This document shows positions 1-13,200 of a stretch of DNA of 64,000 nt, one piece after another. The stretch is from Lanius collurio (lineage: Eukaryota; Chordata; Aves; Passeriformes; Laniidae): NCBI GenBank assembly GCA_020086605.1, contig JACBWW010000020.1, positions 19,715,850 to 19,779,849 of the forward strand. The letters run 5' to 3'. Numbering within the stretch: the first letter of the stretch is position 1; each line of letters opens with the position of its first letter. The notes beneath the pieces are model-generated. The model had not been told where the DNA came from and searched no databases. It saw only the letters and a program-made list of their open reading frames with translations. Both the position numbers and the translations under genes were made by a program.

Positions 1-3000
1 AAATGTGAGCTCAACCATTATGAGAAAGCAGACATGCAACATGAAGAGAGCATATCCCACTTCTGAAAAAAAGAATATTTGTGCCTTTTTAAACAGTAGA
101 GAATCCAGTCCTCAATCAAAATTACCAGATTTTTTGGTGCCTAATAAGTTAATTCTCAAGAAAACAAGATGTTCAGAGCCTCTCTTATTTTTTCCTTCAC
201 TTCCTACTTCTCTCCCTCACTCCTCAACTCTGTCCTTTATTTCCACTTCCAATGTGACTTTTTTAATGTCTAGGAACATTATAGATTACATTTTCCTTTT
301 CTGTAGGACGGGAATTATTATAGCCTCTCTGTCTGTCTGCTTTCATGAAAATTCACAGATCTTTTACACCTCTTACCCAGATTCAAAATTGCTTGAAAGA
401 TATTAGGGTCTTTCAGTACAATCAATGGTATTTACTCACAAATGCACACCTATATTAAGTTTGCAATCATTTATGTAGCAGTGAAGGCTGCCAAACATAT
501 TGGAGGATATTTATTTTTTTTTTATTTTATCATTTTCTGTGGATATGTAAATCTCATTGAAGTGCCAAAAAGAAATAGCAAGAATTTTCAGCAGGTATTA
601 CAAAATGTCTACCAAGAATAATTTGAAGTGATCAACCACAAAAACCACTAATTAGAAACAACAGAAAGTTAAATGCATTAGGCCTCTACCTTCAGAATTT
701 ACATTACAAAACTATGGATGCTTACTCTATGTGGGCTGAAAAACTAACAATGAAAACTAACTTTATTGGGTCTTGTGTATCTCACTGATTCATAATCCAA
801 ATAACTGTATTTCCCATTTCTCATAGATTTTTCCTCTATATCTTCCTTCAGATTTTTGAATGCTTATAATCTACCAGCAGAGATCCTTCAGAAAATTAAA
901 AGCTTTGAGGGTTACTGTTAAAACTGAAAACTGGAGGCAGAGGTTTGTAACACAGAAATAAACAGAAAAATATTGGTTTCATTTGGGTCCAAACTTTCCT
1001 ACTTTAGACAAAGTTGCATATTCAAGGATATAAAGAGCTTCTATTGGACTGAAACGCATGAAGTTTGAAAGGTGTGAGAACCAGAAACTTTTATTATTCT
1101 GATAAGCACAAATTAACAAAAAAAAATATTTCAAAGTTCTCTAAATCCTGTCATCTTGGCTGTTCTGGAAGTTTATTTAAAAGTTTAGGACAAAGTGAAA
1201 AATTCTATAGATCTGGTGTCTATTTAGCTGCTTACTGGAGACTTATTTTAGGGCAAATACACTCCAGGTGTTTCTGTTCTGCTCTCTGTCTACCCTCTGT
1301 TCCCAGAATGTGACTGAAGTGAGCAGCAGCATTTAAAGTCTTTAACCTTTAGACAGTCCTAAAAGCATTCCACATCCCCTTGAACATCACATAAGCCAAT
1401 GTGGTGTTATATGCACTGGACTTATAGCCACATCTGATTCCCAACATGCAAACCCTTACTTGGAGTCTTTGATAGACTGTTAGAAATTACAAGGAAAACA
1501 ATATAAATGCTGCACATAGATTAGCAGATCATTATTAGCCCTTTCCACACTAAAAGCTGAAACCTCCTTGATCCTAGACTATAAAAAGCCTTCTGAAGCA
1601 TTTTGAGTTTCTCTTTGATTCTTGGCCCAACCTTTAATTTTCTCACAGTGCTGCATCTCTGGGTTTCATTAGGGATATCATCTCAAATTCCTTTGTGCCT
1701 CTACTTGTTTGGAAGTGTTACTTGCACCCTCATTTTGGCATGCTTCCCCACCTATATAAAAAGTTAACTGATGATGTCAAGATGGTTTAAACCATACCTG
1801 CTAATGAGCATTGTTTATTTTTTGCATCCAATTTGGTCCTATCATTAACTTCTAATATAAAAAAAAGCTCATCAGCTATCTCAAAAAATGCATTTTTTAT
1901 CATATTATTCTCAAATTCTTTATAAGTATTTATATTTTGCTGCATTTTCAGTTAGTTTATTTCTTTATGGAAGTTTATTTTCAACTAAAGGTGATTTTTA
2001 TTTATTTTGAGTGTGAACTCCTTTTGCACAATAAAACCAGGAAGTCTTATACCTTCCAAACGTGCTCCAATCACTCCAAAATACAATTCATTATAATCTT
2101 AGCCTCTGTAAATCAGTGTGAATAAATACTTGAACAGAAAGTCTCACTTGCAAACGACTATTTACCAGTTTCCTACAACCACATGGTAAACATATAATAA
2201 TACTATTGTATTTTGAGGAGTCAAAATTGGTCAAAAAACAGATATCTCTCCAGGTTCTAGAAAGACTCAGAAAGGGAGGGAAAGAATAACTCAAGAACAC
2301 TAGAGTCAATAGCAATTGCAAGGAGATGGAGAGGGTTTTTTGATGCCAAATTGGATCTTGAATGTGAAAGCCTGATAGTAGAGAAAAATTTATAATTATC
2401 AGAACAATGGGATGAGAAAAAAATTTCATTGTAATGATAATTATAATAATGAAATTATTGTTTGTTTGATATAACAGTATTATGGATACAAGATATTATG
2501 TTAATGAAATGTAGCCTTAGAAACATTTTTTTACTTTATTCTACAAAAGTTTCTTGAATTCTTTGACTCTCAAGTTCCATAACTAGTTAAAACCTGCTGC
2601 TATGAGCAGGACTGAGCATATGTAATGGGAAAAAAAATTATTTTTATAGTCTATTAGTCTCATAAAGCTGTCATCTGAGGTATTGTTCATTGTTAGGCTT
2701 GGATTTGAAGCTACTTTATATCTCTTGTCAGACTTTCATTTGTCTTTCTTAGGATGAAATGTTTGGGGAAGCTTTCAGCTGCAACAGCAGAGTCTTTTCT
2801 GAGAATAATATTTTGGCACTTAAAAAAATCTTCCACTGAAAATCTCCATGCTTGTATTGTCAAGAGCAGAAATCTAAAAGTTGTCTAGCAGTGTCCATGG
2901 TGTGGCATGCACTCTTTTCTGTCTCTGAAAAATTGCCTTTATTGTGGTTGAATTATAAGCCTTTCAAAGACTGATGTTTACACCTGGTCAGCCAAGCTTT

Positions 3001-4919
3001 CCACGATTCCACCTGCCCTGAGCACATTGTTGCCAAGAGATGCAGGGCTGTAACGGGACTTCTGTAGGCTTGCTCCAGCTGATAGCTAAATTCTGTGATA
3101 CAGGACCCTGGAGCTGAAAGCAAAATGTCCATTTCTCCTATCCTCAAGTATCTTTTATCTGGCTCCCACACAATGCAAGAGAAGAGGACACTACCTACTT
3201 TGAATGCAGAAGAGTGGCAAGTGTGGACATACAGCTTGCAAGTCAGCAGAGACAGAAAAGTGAGGAAGGAGCTGCAGCGTTAGGGAAATATGGGAACCAT
3301 AGAAGAGGCTCCAGAAAACACAAATATCTGGAGTTCAGAAAGATACAAAAGAGCCAGGATTCTGGGAAAGACACATACAGAGAAGGAACATGGGGAAAAC
3401 CTAATTTCTTTCCAAAATTATTGGAAAGTATTAATTAAAAGAGATTTCAGGAAAAGGAAGAGCACTAATTAAGTTGAATCCACTCAGGTTTTAAATGATG
3501 CAGTTAGACACCCAATGAAAAATCCCAGTGAGGCACCTGGTATTTGTGATCGGTTGTAAACAAAGTTAGTGAGCACTGGAATTATGTACATATTGTTTTC
3601 AAAAACTCAGATATTCTTAAAAGAATAATTCTTCAAGTCTCATTTTTGGCAAACAAAAATGGACACAGTAAATTTGGCTTTAATCTCTTTGTGCTTCAAT
3701 TCCATAGTTGCAAAAATGGGACACTGATAATACATTTTCAAAGGGAAAACAAAGATAGGTTTAGGAGCAGCCATTAAGCAATTAGTTGATGTGATAAGAG
3801 AACCGAAGAAATTCCCAGGAAAAGAAATTAATAATTCTGCAGTCAGTCAAGATTTTGGATGATGTAGCATAAATAAGGCCTGAGGCTAAACCACATAGTG
3901 AACAAGATAAAAAGAAATGTTGGATAACCATTACTCACTCTATAAGCCAGAGGTCTCCTGGGAGAAAAACTGTGTGTGACTGTGTAATTAAAGATTATAT
4001 CATAACACATATGCACAAGGGGATGAAATAAGGCTGAGCGGGAAATGTTCATTCCTGTCTGTCCTTCTTTCCTGACTTTTAAAATTTTAGATCTACTATT
4101 TCAAATGTCATGTTAGAATAAAGAAGCATTTGTGAATTTTTTATAAGAGCAAAGGGATTTTTTTTTTAATTTTTAATTGAAATTAATATTAGCATTGTAA
4201 GCAAAACCTGTTTTCTTATGCATTTAAAAAGACAAAATAATATTATTCCACAAAAAACCTGGTTCAGAACAGTCATGTATAGCTGAAGTTGCCTGCTACC
4301 GCTTCACTCATATTGAAATTACACGTTGTATGTGCTTCTTTTTCCATGATATTTGATGAAGGAGTTGCAAAACACATCAGACCATAAGATACTGAGAAAC
4401 CTGCTGCTTTCCAGAATTCTTAGATAGCTGAAATTCTATCAAATCCTCTTTACCCTCTGTTTTCTTACCATTTGCTCTTTGATCTTCTCAGTCCAATGGA
4501 ATACAGATAAACTTTCTGAGCATTTTCTTGGCTTTCAAATACTTTGCCACAATCATCTTTATAAGGAATAACAGAATACAGCAAAATTGGCAGAAAAATT
4601 TTCAATCCATCTGCACCAGTTGTTTACTGGCATTGAAGTAGCTCTTGGATTAAGACAAATACAATATAAACATACTGAAAATCCAAACACAGTTATTTGA
4701 ACTATGTCAAGACAACACATCATTCTCCAAAAACCTAATTATTTCACCACGTTCTTCATAATCAATCAAAATTGGATTCCCTCTGAATAGAAAGTTAAGC
4801 TTCATTCATGCTTAAAATAAGAAAAAACAGAATATCTATTCTCTAATGAGAGCTAGCTTTCTTGTGTCAATAACATGAGGGATGCACTAAAAGGGGATGA
4901 ACCCTTCATCTTAAAAAAT
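1..4919. other. gene-free flank beyond FGF20 3' end
   Basis: AT-rich DNA with no exon I can support on either strand. The longest open frame (133 codons, 5-406, plus) has the serine/phenylalanine-rich composition of translated AT-rich noncoding DNA, no family resemblance and no splice context. There are short A and T runs but no recognisable repeat family. Confidence 0.6.
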
Positions 4920-5150
4920 CACAGAATCATAGAATGGCCTGGGTTGGAAGGTCCTTGAAGATAATTTATTTCCAACCCCGTGCTATGGGTAGGGACACCT
5001 TCCACTGGACCAGGTTCTTCAGAGCGCCATCCAACCTTTCCTGGAGCTCTTCCAGGGATGGGATGTTCACAACTTCTCTGGGCAACCTCAGTTCCAGTGC
5101 CTCACCACTCTCAGAGGGAAGAATTTTTCCCTAAGCCAGTTATCCTCCTT
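4920..5150 (-). mobile_element. CR1 LINE 3' fragment
   Basis: The left edge reads cagaatcatagaatgg, the reverse complement of the ATTCTATG-type repeat that ends CR1 elements in birds and reptiles. It is followed by the typical CR1 3' UTR blocks (tggaaggtccttgaag, gggacaccttccactgga, cttctctgggcaacct). The element therefore lies on the minus strand with its 3' end at about 4,920. It is truncated to roughly 230 bp, as most CR1 copies are, and carries no reverse transcriptase sequence. The copy is diverged and the right boundary is approximate. Confidence 0.9.
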
Positions 5151-5639
5151 TTTTGCTGAGGCATCTGTTGATTCAGACAATTCAACAGCTGTTTTAATGC
5201 TGGAGTTCAGTGCAAATGTGAGTCCAGTTTTAGAATTCCACCAACTGAATCAGAAATGTTGCTACTCTGTGACACTGAAGGTTGAAGCATTTAAGTTCCT
5301 TCTCTCAGACTGATTCCTTAGAAAGTGTGAATGGGTGTATTTCTCCTAAGAGGTATTATTATGGACCAGGTGTCACCTGCCTGTGTGCTTCTAACTGTAA
5401 GTGCAGTTGGGTATTTGTTATGCCGCAGCTAATGTCAAATATATAAACCCTAATTTATTTGCATGCTCTGGCCAATTAGACAAAAAGGAATAATATTTCT
5501 ACACCTGAACTAAGTAAAACTTGGCTTAAGCAGATGATCTAATAGGTTGCAGATTTGATATCAATTGATGCCTCAGGTTTTAACTTTCATATTTTTCAAA
5601 TCCTGCACTGCCTAGTGCGTAATAGAAATTTCTTGTAGC

Positions 5640-5995
5640 CTGTTAATTTCTGCTCTCTCGTGCTAGGCAGACATAACAAAGCCTCTCCGGGCCTGCTCTC
5701 CAAGGACACTCAGACTGTCCTAGGTCCAAAAAGTATAAACCAAAGAGCCCCTAAGGGGGGCAAGTGAGGGGAATTACATCATAAACTGAAGCTTTAATTG
5801 GAGAATTAACTCTGATATGCAAATGAACCAAACCTATAAAAGTGTGAAGAACTCGTGACGTTTCATCCATCTTGGGGGTCCATCTTGGCAATAACCTCTG
5901 GCTCCCCAGGGGTACCTTTGAAGGACTTTCAAATAAACACCTGCCTTTATTCTCTTATTCTTGTCTAGTTTCTGGTTTTAGGTGGCCACTTCAGG
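5640..5995 (+). mobile_element. probable solo LTR of an avian endogenous retrovirus
   Basis: About 350 bp with LTR-like order: a TATA box (TATAAAAG) at 5,835-5,842, then an AATAAA signal at 5,932-5,937, about 95 bp apart, followed by a T-rich stretch (cctttattctcttattcttg) as in R/U5 regions. No gag, pol or env coding sequence is beside it, so it is a solo LTR or fragment. I could not find convincing TG...CA ends or a target-site duplication, so the boundaries are rough. The family is not named. The promoter and polyadenylation signals look intact by eye; whether it is active is unknown. Confidence 0.6.
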
Positions 5996-6489
5996 CATCA
6001 TAATGACCACAAAACCAGTACATTCTCAAGAGTGCAGAAAATCCATTCTCATGAATGGGAAAACCAGGTGCATTCTTCCTTTAGCAAGCTGAATCAAAAT
6101 AATTTGTTTGGGGGAATTTTAAAACAAATCCTATTTGCTGCTTTCTCTTCATTAAACCTTTAGTTACTGCGTAGCTTTCCTCTATGTCTTAATTTATTTC
6201 TTTCTTTTAATAAATTAGCTGCTCTTGTATCATTGGTAGCCATAAATAATATCTCATTTATAGTGGCTTGATGCTGGCTGGATGCCAGGTACCCACCAAA
6301 GCCTTTCTATCACTCACTTCCTCAGCTGTACAGAGGAAAGAAAATATAACAAAGGGTTCATGAGTTGAGATAAGGAACAGGAGAGCTCATTCACCAAATA
6401 CCATCATGGGCAAAACAAGCTAGAATTAGAGATATTAGCTGAATTTGTAACTAACAAAATCAGAGCAGGATAATGAGAATTAAAGTAAA

Positions 6490-7212
6490 ACCTTCACAAC
6501 ACCTTACCCCCACTCTTTCCTCCTTCCCCTCTTTCCTTCCTCTATCCCCTCCCCTAGAAGTGCAGGGAGACAGGGAATGTGGGCTGTGGTCAGTTCCTCA
6601 TACATTGTTTCTCATACTCTCAGGGAGAGGAGTCCTTCCCCTGCTCCAGCATGGGGTCCCTCCATGAAGTTCTCCAGCACAAGTCCATCCCACAGGCAAC
6701 AGTCCTCCCAAAACTGCTGCAGTGTTGGTCACTTTTCCACAGGGTGCAGTTCTTCAAGGACAGGCTGTTCCACTGTGGGGTCCTCTCTCCACGGGTCTCC
6801 CATGGGGTCACAGCCTCCTCTCAGGCATCCACCTGCTCTGGTGTGGGTGTCCTCCACAGGCTGCAGGTGCATCTCTGCATCCCTGTGGACCTCCATGGGC
6901 TGCAGGAGGCAGCTGCTTCATCATGGTTTGCACCACAGACTGCAGGGGAACCTCAGCTCTGGCACCTCCTCTCCCTCTTTCTCCACTGACCTTGGCATCC
7001 GCAGAGCTGCTCCTCTCACATTATCACCCCACTTTTCTCTGGCCACAATTACAACTGCACAAAACATTATTTTTTTCTTCTTCTTCCCCATCCTTGACCA
7101 ATGCCCAGGGATTGGCTCTGCTGGACATGGAGGAAGCTGTCACCAGCTTCTCACAGAAGCCACCCCTGCAGCACCCGCACTACCAAAACTCGGCCATGCA
7201 AACCCAGTGACT
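6490..7212. mobile_element. avian GC-rich interspersed repeat, family uncertain
   Basis: A 0.7 kb block much richer in G and C than its surroundings, made of loosely repeated phrases (ctgctccagcatggggtcc, variants of gggctgcagg and ccatggggtcaca) and ending in a stretch like aaactcggccatgcaaaccc. I recognise this as a sequence repeated widely in bird genomes, where its open frames are often mispredicted as genes; I cannot name the family with confidence (an LTR-type element is my guess). Three overlapping plus-strand frames of 136-224 codons cover it. They are proline-, serine- and cysteine-rich by-products of the repeat, not genes. Confidence 0.6.
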
Positions 7213-10200
7213 TTCATAGCTCCATGGCAGCTGTCAAAAAAGGAATACTGACCATCTTTTGCAAAGAAAATAGGTTTCCCATTTAATACACACATATAAA
7301 GGCAAACATTTTTCTGCAGTAGGTTCTCACTATTAGATCTGTTAAAAAATTGCTTTCGGTTCAATTTTATTATCTTTTTTCTAGGCAATGTATAACATGG
7401 AAATACACTTGGCCATGTCAAGTGTCCCTTTATTAGCTTATGTTCAATGCAATACTCATCAAAACCAGATTAACCACCTCCGACAACATATCAAAAACCT
7501 GAAGCTAGATTACAATCTACCAGATCACACAACATATTGAAGATGTGAGGATGCACAATATGTATCTGCAAAGAAGAGGAGGGAAGGGTAGAGGGTGAGA
7601 AGGTCTCATTTGTAGTTATTCACAGCTGGTTTATACATCATCTTGTGTACTTTTACAAACAGTATCATATTCCCAATTTTTTGAAAAGAAATAGGTTTTT
7701 TAAGCACCTTGAGAACAAACTGCAGCAGCCACCTTCTCTTTTAGGCACAGTAACTAAAAGCATTAATCTGCTTTGCTTTAATATTTTTTCTTCAGCACTT
7801 GTGATATGAATCAATATGAATTTTGAATAAAGTTGTTTTAGAGTTAAAGACTAACTTTAGGATTTTGCTGGGAGAAGTGGGAAGGAAGAAAATAGATTCT
7901 GAGAATTAGGGTATGACAACCACACATTTGAATACCTCTAAGAGTCTTCCTGAGTAAAATGTTTCCATTCTTCAAGATTTGTTTTTTCAATAAAAGTTTT
8001 AAAATTATTTTTGTGGTACCTCAATATTTTTCTTCCTACATGGATAAGCAAGGATTGAATTAGCAACCCTCAGACCACTTTAGAAACTACACAAGTTTTC
8101 CTTTCTGCTATTTTTCAATCCTGAATTTCCTATTATTTTCAAATACTGAATTTCCTCCAGTCTTTAAATACACAATCTCTTTCTTCTTAGCTGTTTCTCA
8201 ATTTCAGCAATTCAGAAAGTATTCCTAAATGTTCAAGATCAAAAGTAGCCAACATATTTTTAGAAGTTTTTTAGCAAATTAACAGTCTAATAAAATAGAA
8301 ATATTTGTCTGTCAACACAAAAAAACAGGTCTATTCTAACAATAAAGAGTACACCCCTTTTGGCACCTGAACTCAGTCTTAAATTTTTTCTAATGCACTT
8401 TACTAAAAGTTAATGAAGTCATTCTGTGTCAGTCATGTTCAGACATGAAAGTGATTCAAAACACTACATTTGCAACTTTCAGTTTAGGTTTCACAGGGCA
8501 ATAAATGAGTTTGCTAATATAGAACAATTGTTCAACTTTGCCTGATTACCTGAGGAGAGGGATGATTCCCAAATGGACTCCTATGTCAGACATTAAACTG
8601 CCGGCTGGTTAGCATTACCAAAATGAATAATGAAGTAGTGCTGACATCTGGACGGGTTCTAGGCAGGCGTTGATGTATCAAGATAATTGTTTTTTTTTTA
8701 AAGAGTGATCCTTTCAGTGTCACTGATATGACAAAATGCATCTTCACTCAAGCTGTGAAGTGGGTTATGGAAACACAGAATTACAGTAACTGCTAAAAAG
8801 ACTTAAGGGAACTGAATCATAAATAAAATTTCCTCTCTCCATGTCCAAGCCAAGTATTGGCATGATGAGATAATGCAGTAAACATCCCAATAAAATGACA
8901 GAAAGTCAAGTTTAACCCCTCTAAGTGCTTTGAGCTTATGACACAGTTGATAAAATCTTCTACATACAAAGCAACTTTTGGTGTGATGATTTGTCAAGAC
9001 TATATAATTGTTTTTCAAGGAGCAAATGCACTGCTTTATAGATTTCCAGTAAGATATATGACATAGTTTTCAATTTGGTTCAGTGACACAGAGAGGAAGT
9101 TATAGAATGTGACATCACATAAGCATGTTTTTCTGTGTTTTGCTGTAACAGCTTAGAAGCACACTGACACTATGAATTTCTTGTCTATTATTCTTAAAAG
9201 CATCCCTACATTATCTTTGCATGCATTTGAAACAGCACTTGATGAATTAAAAAGAAGTCAAAACCAGTTGTGTGAACTAGTTCCCAAAACCTTGTTCTGT
9301 ATTACTAAAGGCGTTATTTGAGGTTTAAGAAGGGGAATGTATCTGGGTGTTTACAAATAAAATTAATGGCAGCAAAATATCACTATTTTCTTCTTTCTGA
9401 TAAAATACAGATGTGTGTATACAATTTTATTTACATATATATATATACTGTGTATATATAGGTGTAATCACTGCTTAACACTTTGAAAGGTTTGGTTTAT
9501 GTCTAAGTTCAAAATTTATGAGCTATCTGGAAATCACTCAGAAAAAGAGGACTCCTTGATTTTCATGGAGGTAGATTGACATCTTTACTCCTAGTGTCCA
9601 AGAAAAAATGAACCAGTTCCTCACTTTTTATACTGCTATGTCATCCAGGAATACAAGGATGCTGTCCTGAAAACCATTTCCACAGCAAGCCAATAACCGC
9701 AATACAAGTTGGAAAATTTTCGTAGAACTCTGTTTGGGAACAAGTGAAATGTAGTTTCTTTTTAACCATTTTAATTATCAGGCTAGTTTAAACAATTTCA
9801 GGGAAAGTAAACATGTCTTAAACTTAGTCTAAGTTTCTATTCTGAATGGTCTCCATGCAAAACCAAGTCATGAACAACAACCGCATGAGAAACCCGCTAT
9901 TCAAAATTAGTTTCACACTCTTAAGAGGAAGGGACTAAACCAGTTGCTGATTAAGTATTCAGTTATAAGTTCTATAATTATACTTTTTTCATCACTTTAC
10001 AGAAGCTAGAACAGTGGTAGGTTTTGTATTTCTTAAGAGTTACTTGGATGGGAAAAAGAAATCACAGTGCAGATTCTATTGACATTGAAGGCACTTAGAT
10101 CTGCATTTGAAGACATATAAAAAGTCTTTTGCACATGTGATTTTAAAGTGACATGAGCTTTATTCTTTAGCATCACACACATAATTCAATTAGAAGTGTA

Positions 10201-13200
10201 TTTTGATCATAAAGCCAAAATGTTCTTCATTTTTTCCAGCACATCTATCACATTTATAAGCTAAGATACACGATGTAGGCATTAAATGAATGCATTTTTG
10301 GACGTATTTTTCTGCTTACTTATCAGTAATTGCAGATTTCAATAATTGTCAGCTTGCTGTTCTTTACCTCTTAGTGGCTGTTGTATAGGGGGTGATCTAC
10401 AATAACATAAACTATCAAGTTAAAAAACCTCTCCACTTCTTAGATTGACAGACATAGCTGTGCTATTCTTTTTAAACTTAAGACCAATGAGAAATAAATT
10501 CTTTTTTATCCTATTCAGACAAAACAACAAAGCAATGGGGGGTTTTCCTACAGATTTAATGTAAAAGTCCCCAGATGACAAACACAAAGCCTAGATATCA
10601 AACAAGTTGAAAATGCTGATGTTCAACACCTGCACTGTGTGAGGGCCAAGAAGTAAGCTAAAGCCTTTGCTAACCAACGCACCTGCTTGATAGTTTTTAA
10701 CCCTTTCCTTTTCATTCTCAAATGACTTGCTTAAAATAGAAGAGGATTGTAACAGAATGATGCAATCAAAGAGATGTTAAAGCACAGGTATAAAATAGAA
10801 ACTACATTCTGCCTTCTTGTCAAAATATATCAAATTACTATTTCATTTGTATTGAAGACCCATCTAGCCTGACAGATTAATAATACTGAAAATGATTATT
10901 TATGGCTACACACTTTTGGGAACAAAATTACACAGGCTTTGTGGAACTGTTTTCTAGCAAATGTTTGTATAATCACATTGTTATGTATGACCAGGTATAT
11001 GCTGCAAAAAAACATGAGCAGTCTAATCATTCTCCCAGTTTTTCAGAGGCTGCAATGATATGATTAAAGACCATCCAGCCAAAGCTGAGCCCAGGTATCT
11101 ACTGGGTTTCTTTGGCAGTCCATAAGCTGAGTGTACAAGCTGAAGTGCAGAGGGCTTATGCTTAATGTCATAAAGGAATGAACAAGGGCCTGTGTTGCAG
11201 CAGTTCTTACATTCCAGTATTCTCCAGTCCTTCAAAAGGAAGAAGTTTTTCTCCTGTTGTAATTAATACTAAAATTAAGGTTCATAATATTAGGTCCTCA
11301 GCCACCTTTAAGGCAGTCCACACAGGCTAGTTGTCGTTGTCAACAGAAGCAGTTTGCCCAGTTTGTGAAAACTTGTGCAGCAAGTGCAGCTAATACGTCA
11401 TTTTAAGTTGATGTCACTTTCTTCTTCCTTCACTATTCCATGTAGAAAACACCTTCTCGTGTCTTCCTCTACTAATTGGAAAGTTCCAAATGAATTCAAA
11501 ACCTATATATGTATACTGGAATAACATGGGATATTGCATATGGGAGATAGCTCTACTCCTTACAGCAGTAAGCAGGGTTGAAGCAGAAAGGGTGGACTCA
11601 ACTAAGTACAACTATAGCTGTGTGTGAAATCTATGCCTTTATACTAAAGAATGGTCACACCAATGAAGCAGCAGCAGGAGCTGTGATTTTGTTGGAAGCA
11701 TTGGTAGAAATTCTTTCAGTTTAAAAATAGGAGATCCCATCTAATACCAGGAACTCTACTTGGCTTGAATGTGAAGCTTATTTGTATTTTTTTTCATCTT
11801 TCCCTTCACGTAAAAAAAAATTCCCTACAGAACTATGCAGCAAGAGCTCTTCAACTCTTACTGATTCATATGACACTTCAATTAGATGAAAACTGGCTAT
11901 CATTTAAGGTAGCATAATTTTCAAATCTGAACCCCAGAAGGGAATAAATTAGGAAATTAATACCCTGATGATGAATTTTCCTCACTTCACATGAGTCAGG
12001 AAGCAATTCACAGAAAGTCCTATATACAGAGGGTTTCTCAATAGCAATTTGAGAAAGGTTGACTGTTCAATAAAAGAAGCCATTTGAATGAAGAGCAGAG
12101 GAGGATGATCTCTAAACAGGACTTTAAGAGTGTTCAAAAGTGGTGAGAAATCTGAAGCTGAACAGCCATGTTGTTGTTATTACGTGATCTAGATTTGTAT
12201 AGTCTTGTGCTAGATACAGTAAAACAACCAGCTTCAGCTTTGTGTCTTTTCTCCATAAAATCATAATCTGCACAACATTGGGTAGATGGAAAAGGGTCCC
12301 CTTAGGTTACATTACTTAAAGGAGCTACAATACAAGACCTTACTCCTTTGAAAGGGTAGCAGAGCAAAACTATCTGATGTTAGACCTGTCACTGTGATCG
12401 AGGAACTAAGTTCAGAGGTAAAACCCACTGAAAGGTAACTCCAGAGCATGGACTTTGACACTTTTAAACACAAAGCAGGAATCCTAGTTAGAGTCCCCCT
12501 CAAACGAGATGAGTTTACCAGGGCACTAGAATCCATTATCAATCAAAACATGGGCAAATATGGAGTTTAAGAAATCTGACAGACTGCTATTAAGATGGTG
12601 AGTCCATCCCTCCTTTCTTCCTGAGTGTATTTGGTATTTATTTGATAGAAAATCCTGAAATGTTTTCAATGGCAATATAGCAACAGTTTTTCATGCTCCA
12701 ACATCCTAGAGGCTTGGACGTGTAGCATTTTAATATTTATTACTTCACCAAAGATATTTTGGTGTGCTTTAAGAGAATATTCATTTCTCCCTTGCTAAAC
12801 AAAATTAAATTCAAAAATTTTACAATACCTGTGTGGAAACAAAGAAAAGGCAACCCAAAATTTCTTTTGACTTGCCACCTCCTTTAGCCCGTCCTTTTAA
12901 CCTCCACTTGAACTTTGACAGTAGTTAAATTGTAGACTGATGCTTTAAATAGAGCTTAAAAGTGCTGACAGTGTTGGAATAAAGGTTTGAACACACTAAT
13001 AGGTTTTAGTGTCTCAAAGTTTTGATAATCTGGCCCTGAGTGTCATGGGTCTCTCTGAGTGGATTCCATCTGTCCCATAAACTTATGTATTGAAATGTAA
13101 TGCAGCCCTTTGATCTTCCTTGTGTGAAGATCCTCATGTTCTATAAAATCAACAAGATGGTCTCATTCACTGAAAAGCCAGATCTCAGACTTGGTGATTG

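Noticed and set aside
5..406. 133-codon plus-strand open frame at the left edge
   Set aside because: No family resemblance, AT-driven composition and no splice or promoter context; a chance opening.
9437..9461. TA/TG palindromic patch as a possible structured RNA
   Set aside because: Plain TATATA microsatellite; no flanking stem or conserved RNA motif.
12312..12542. 76-codon minus-strand open frame, serine/leucine-rich
   Set aside because: Considered as a retroelement relic, but no reverse transcriptase, gag or other motif is recognisable.
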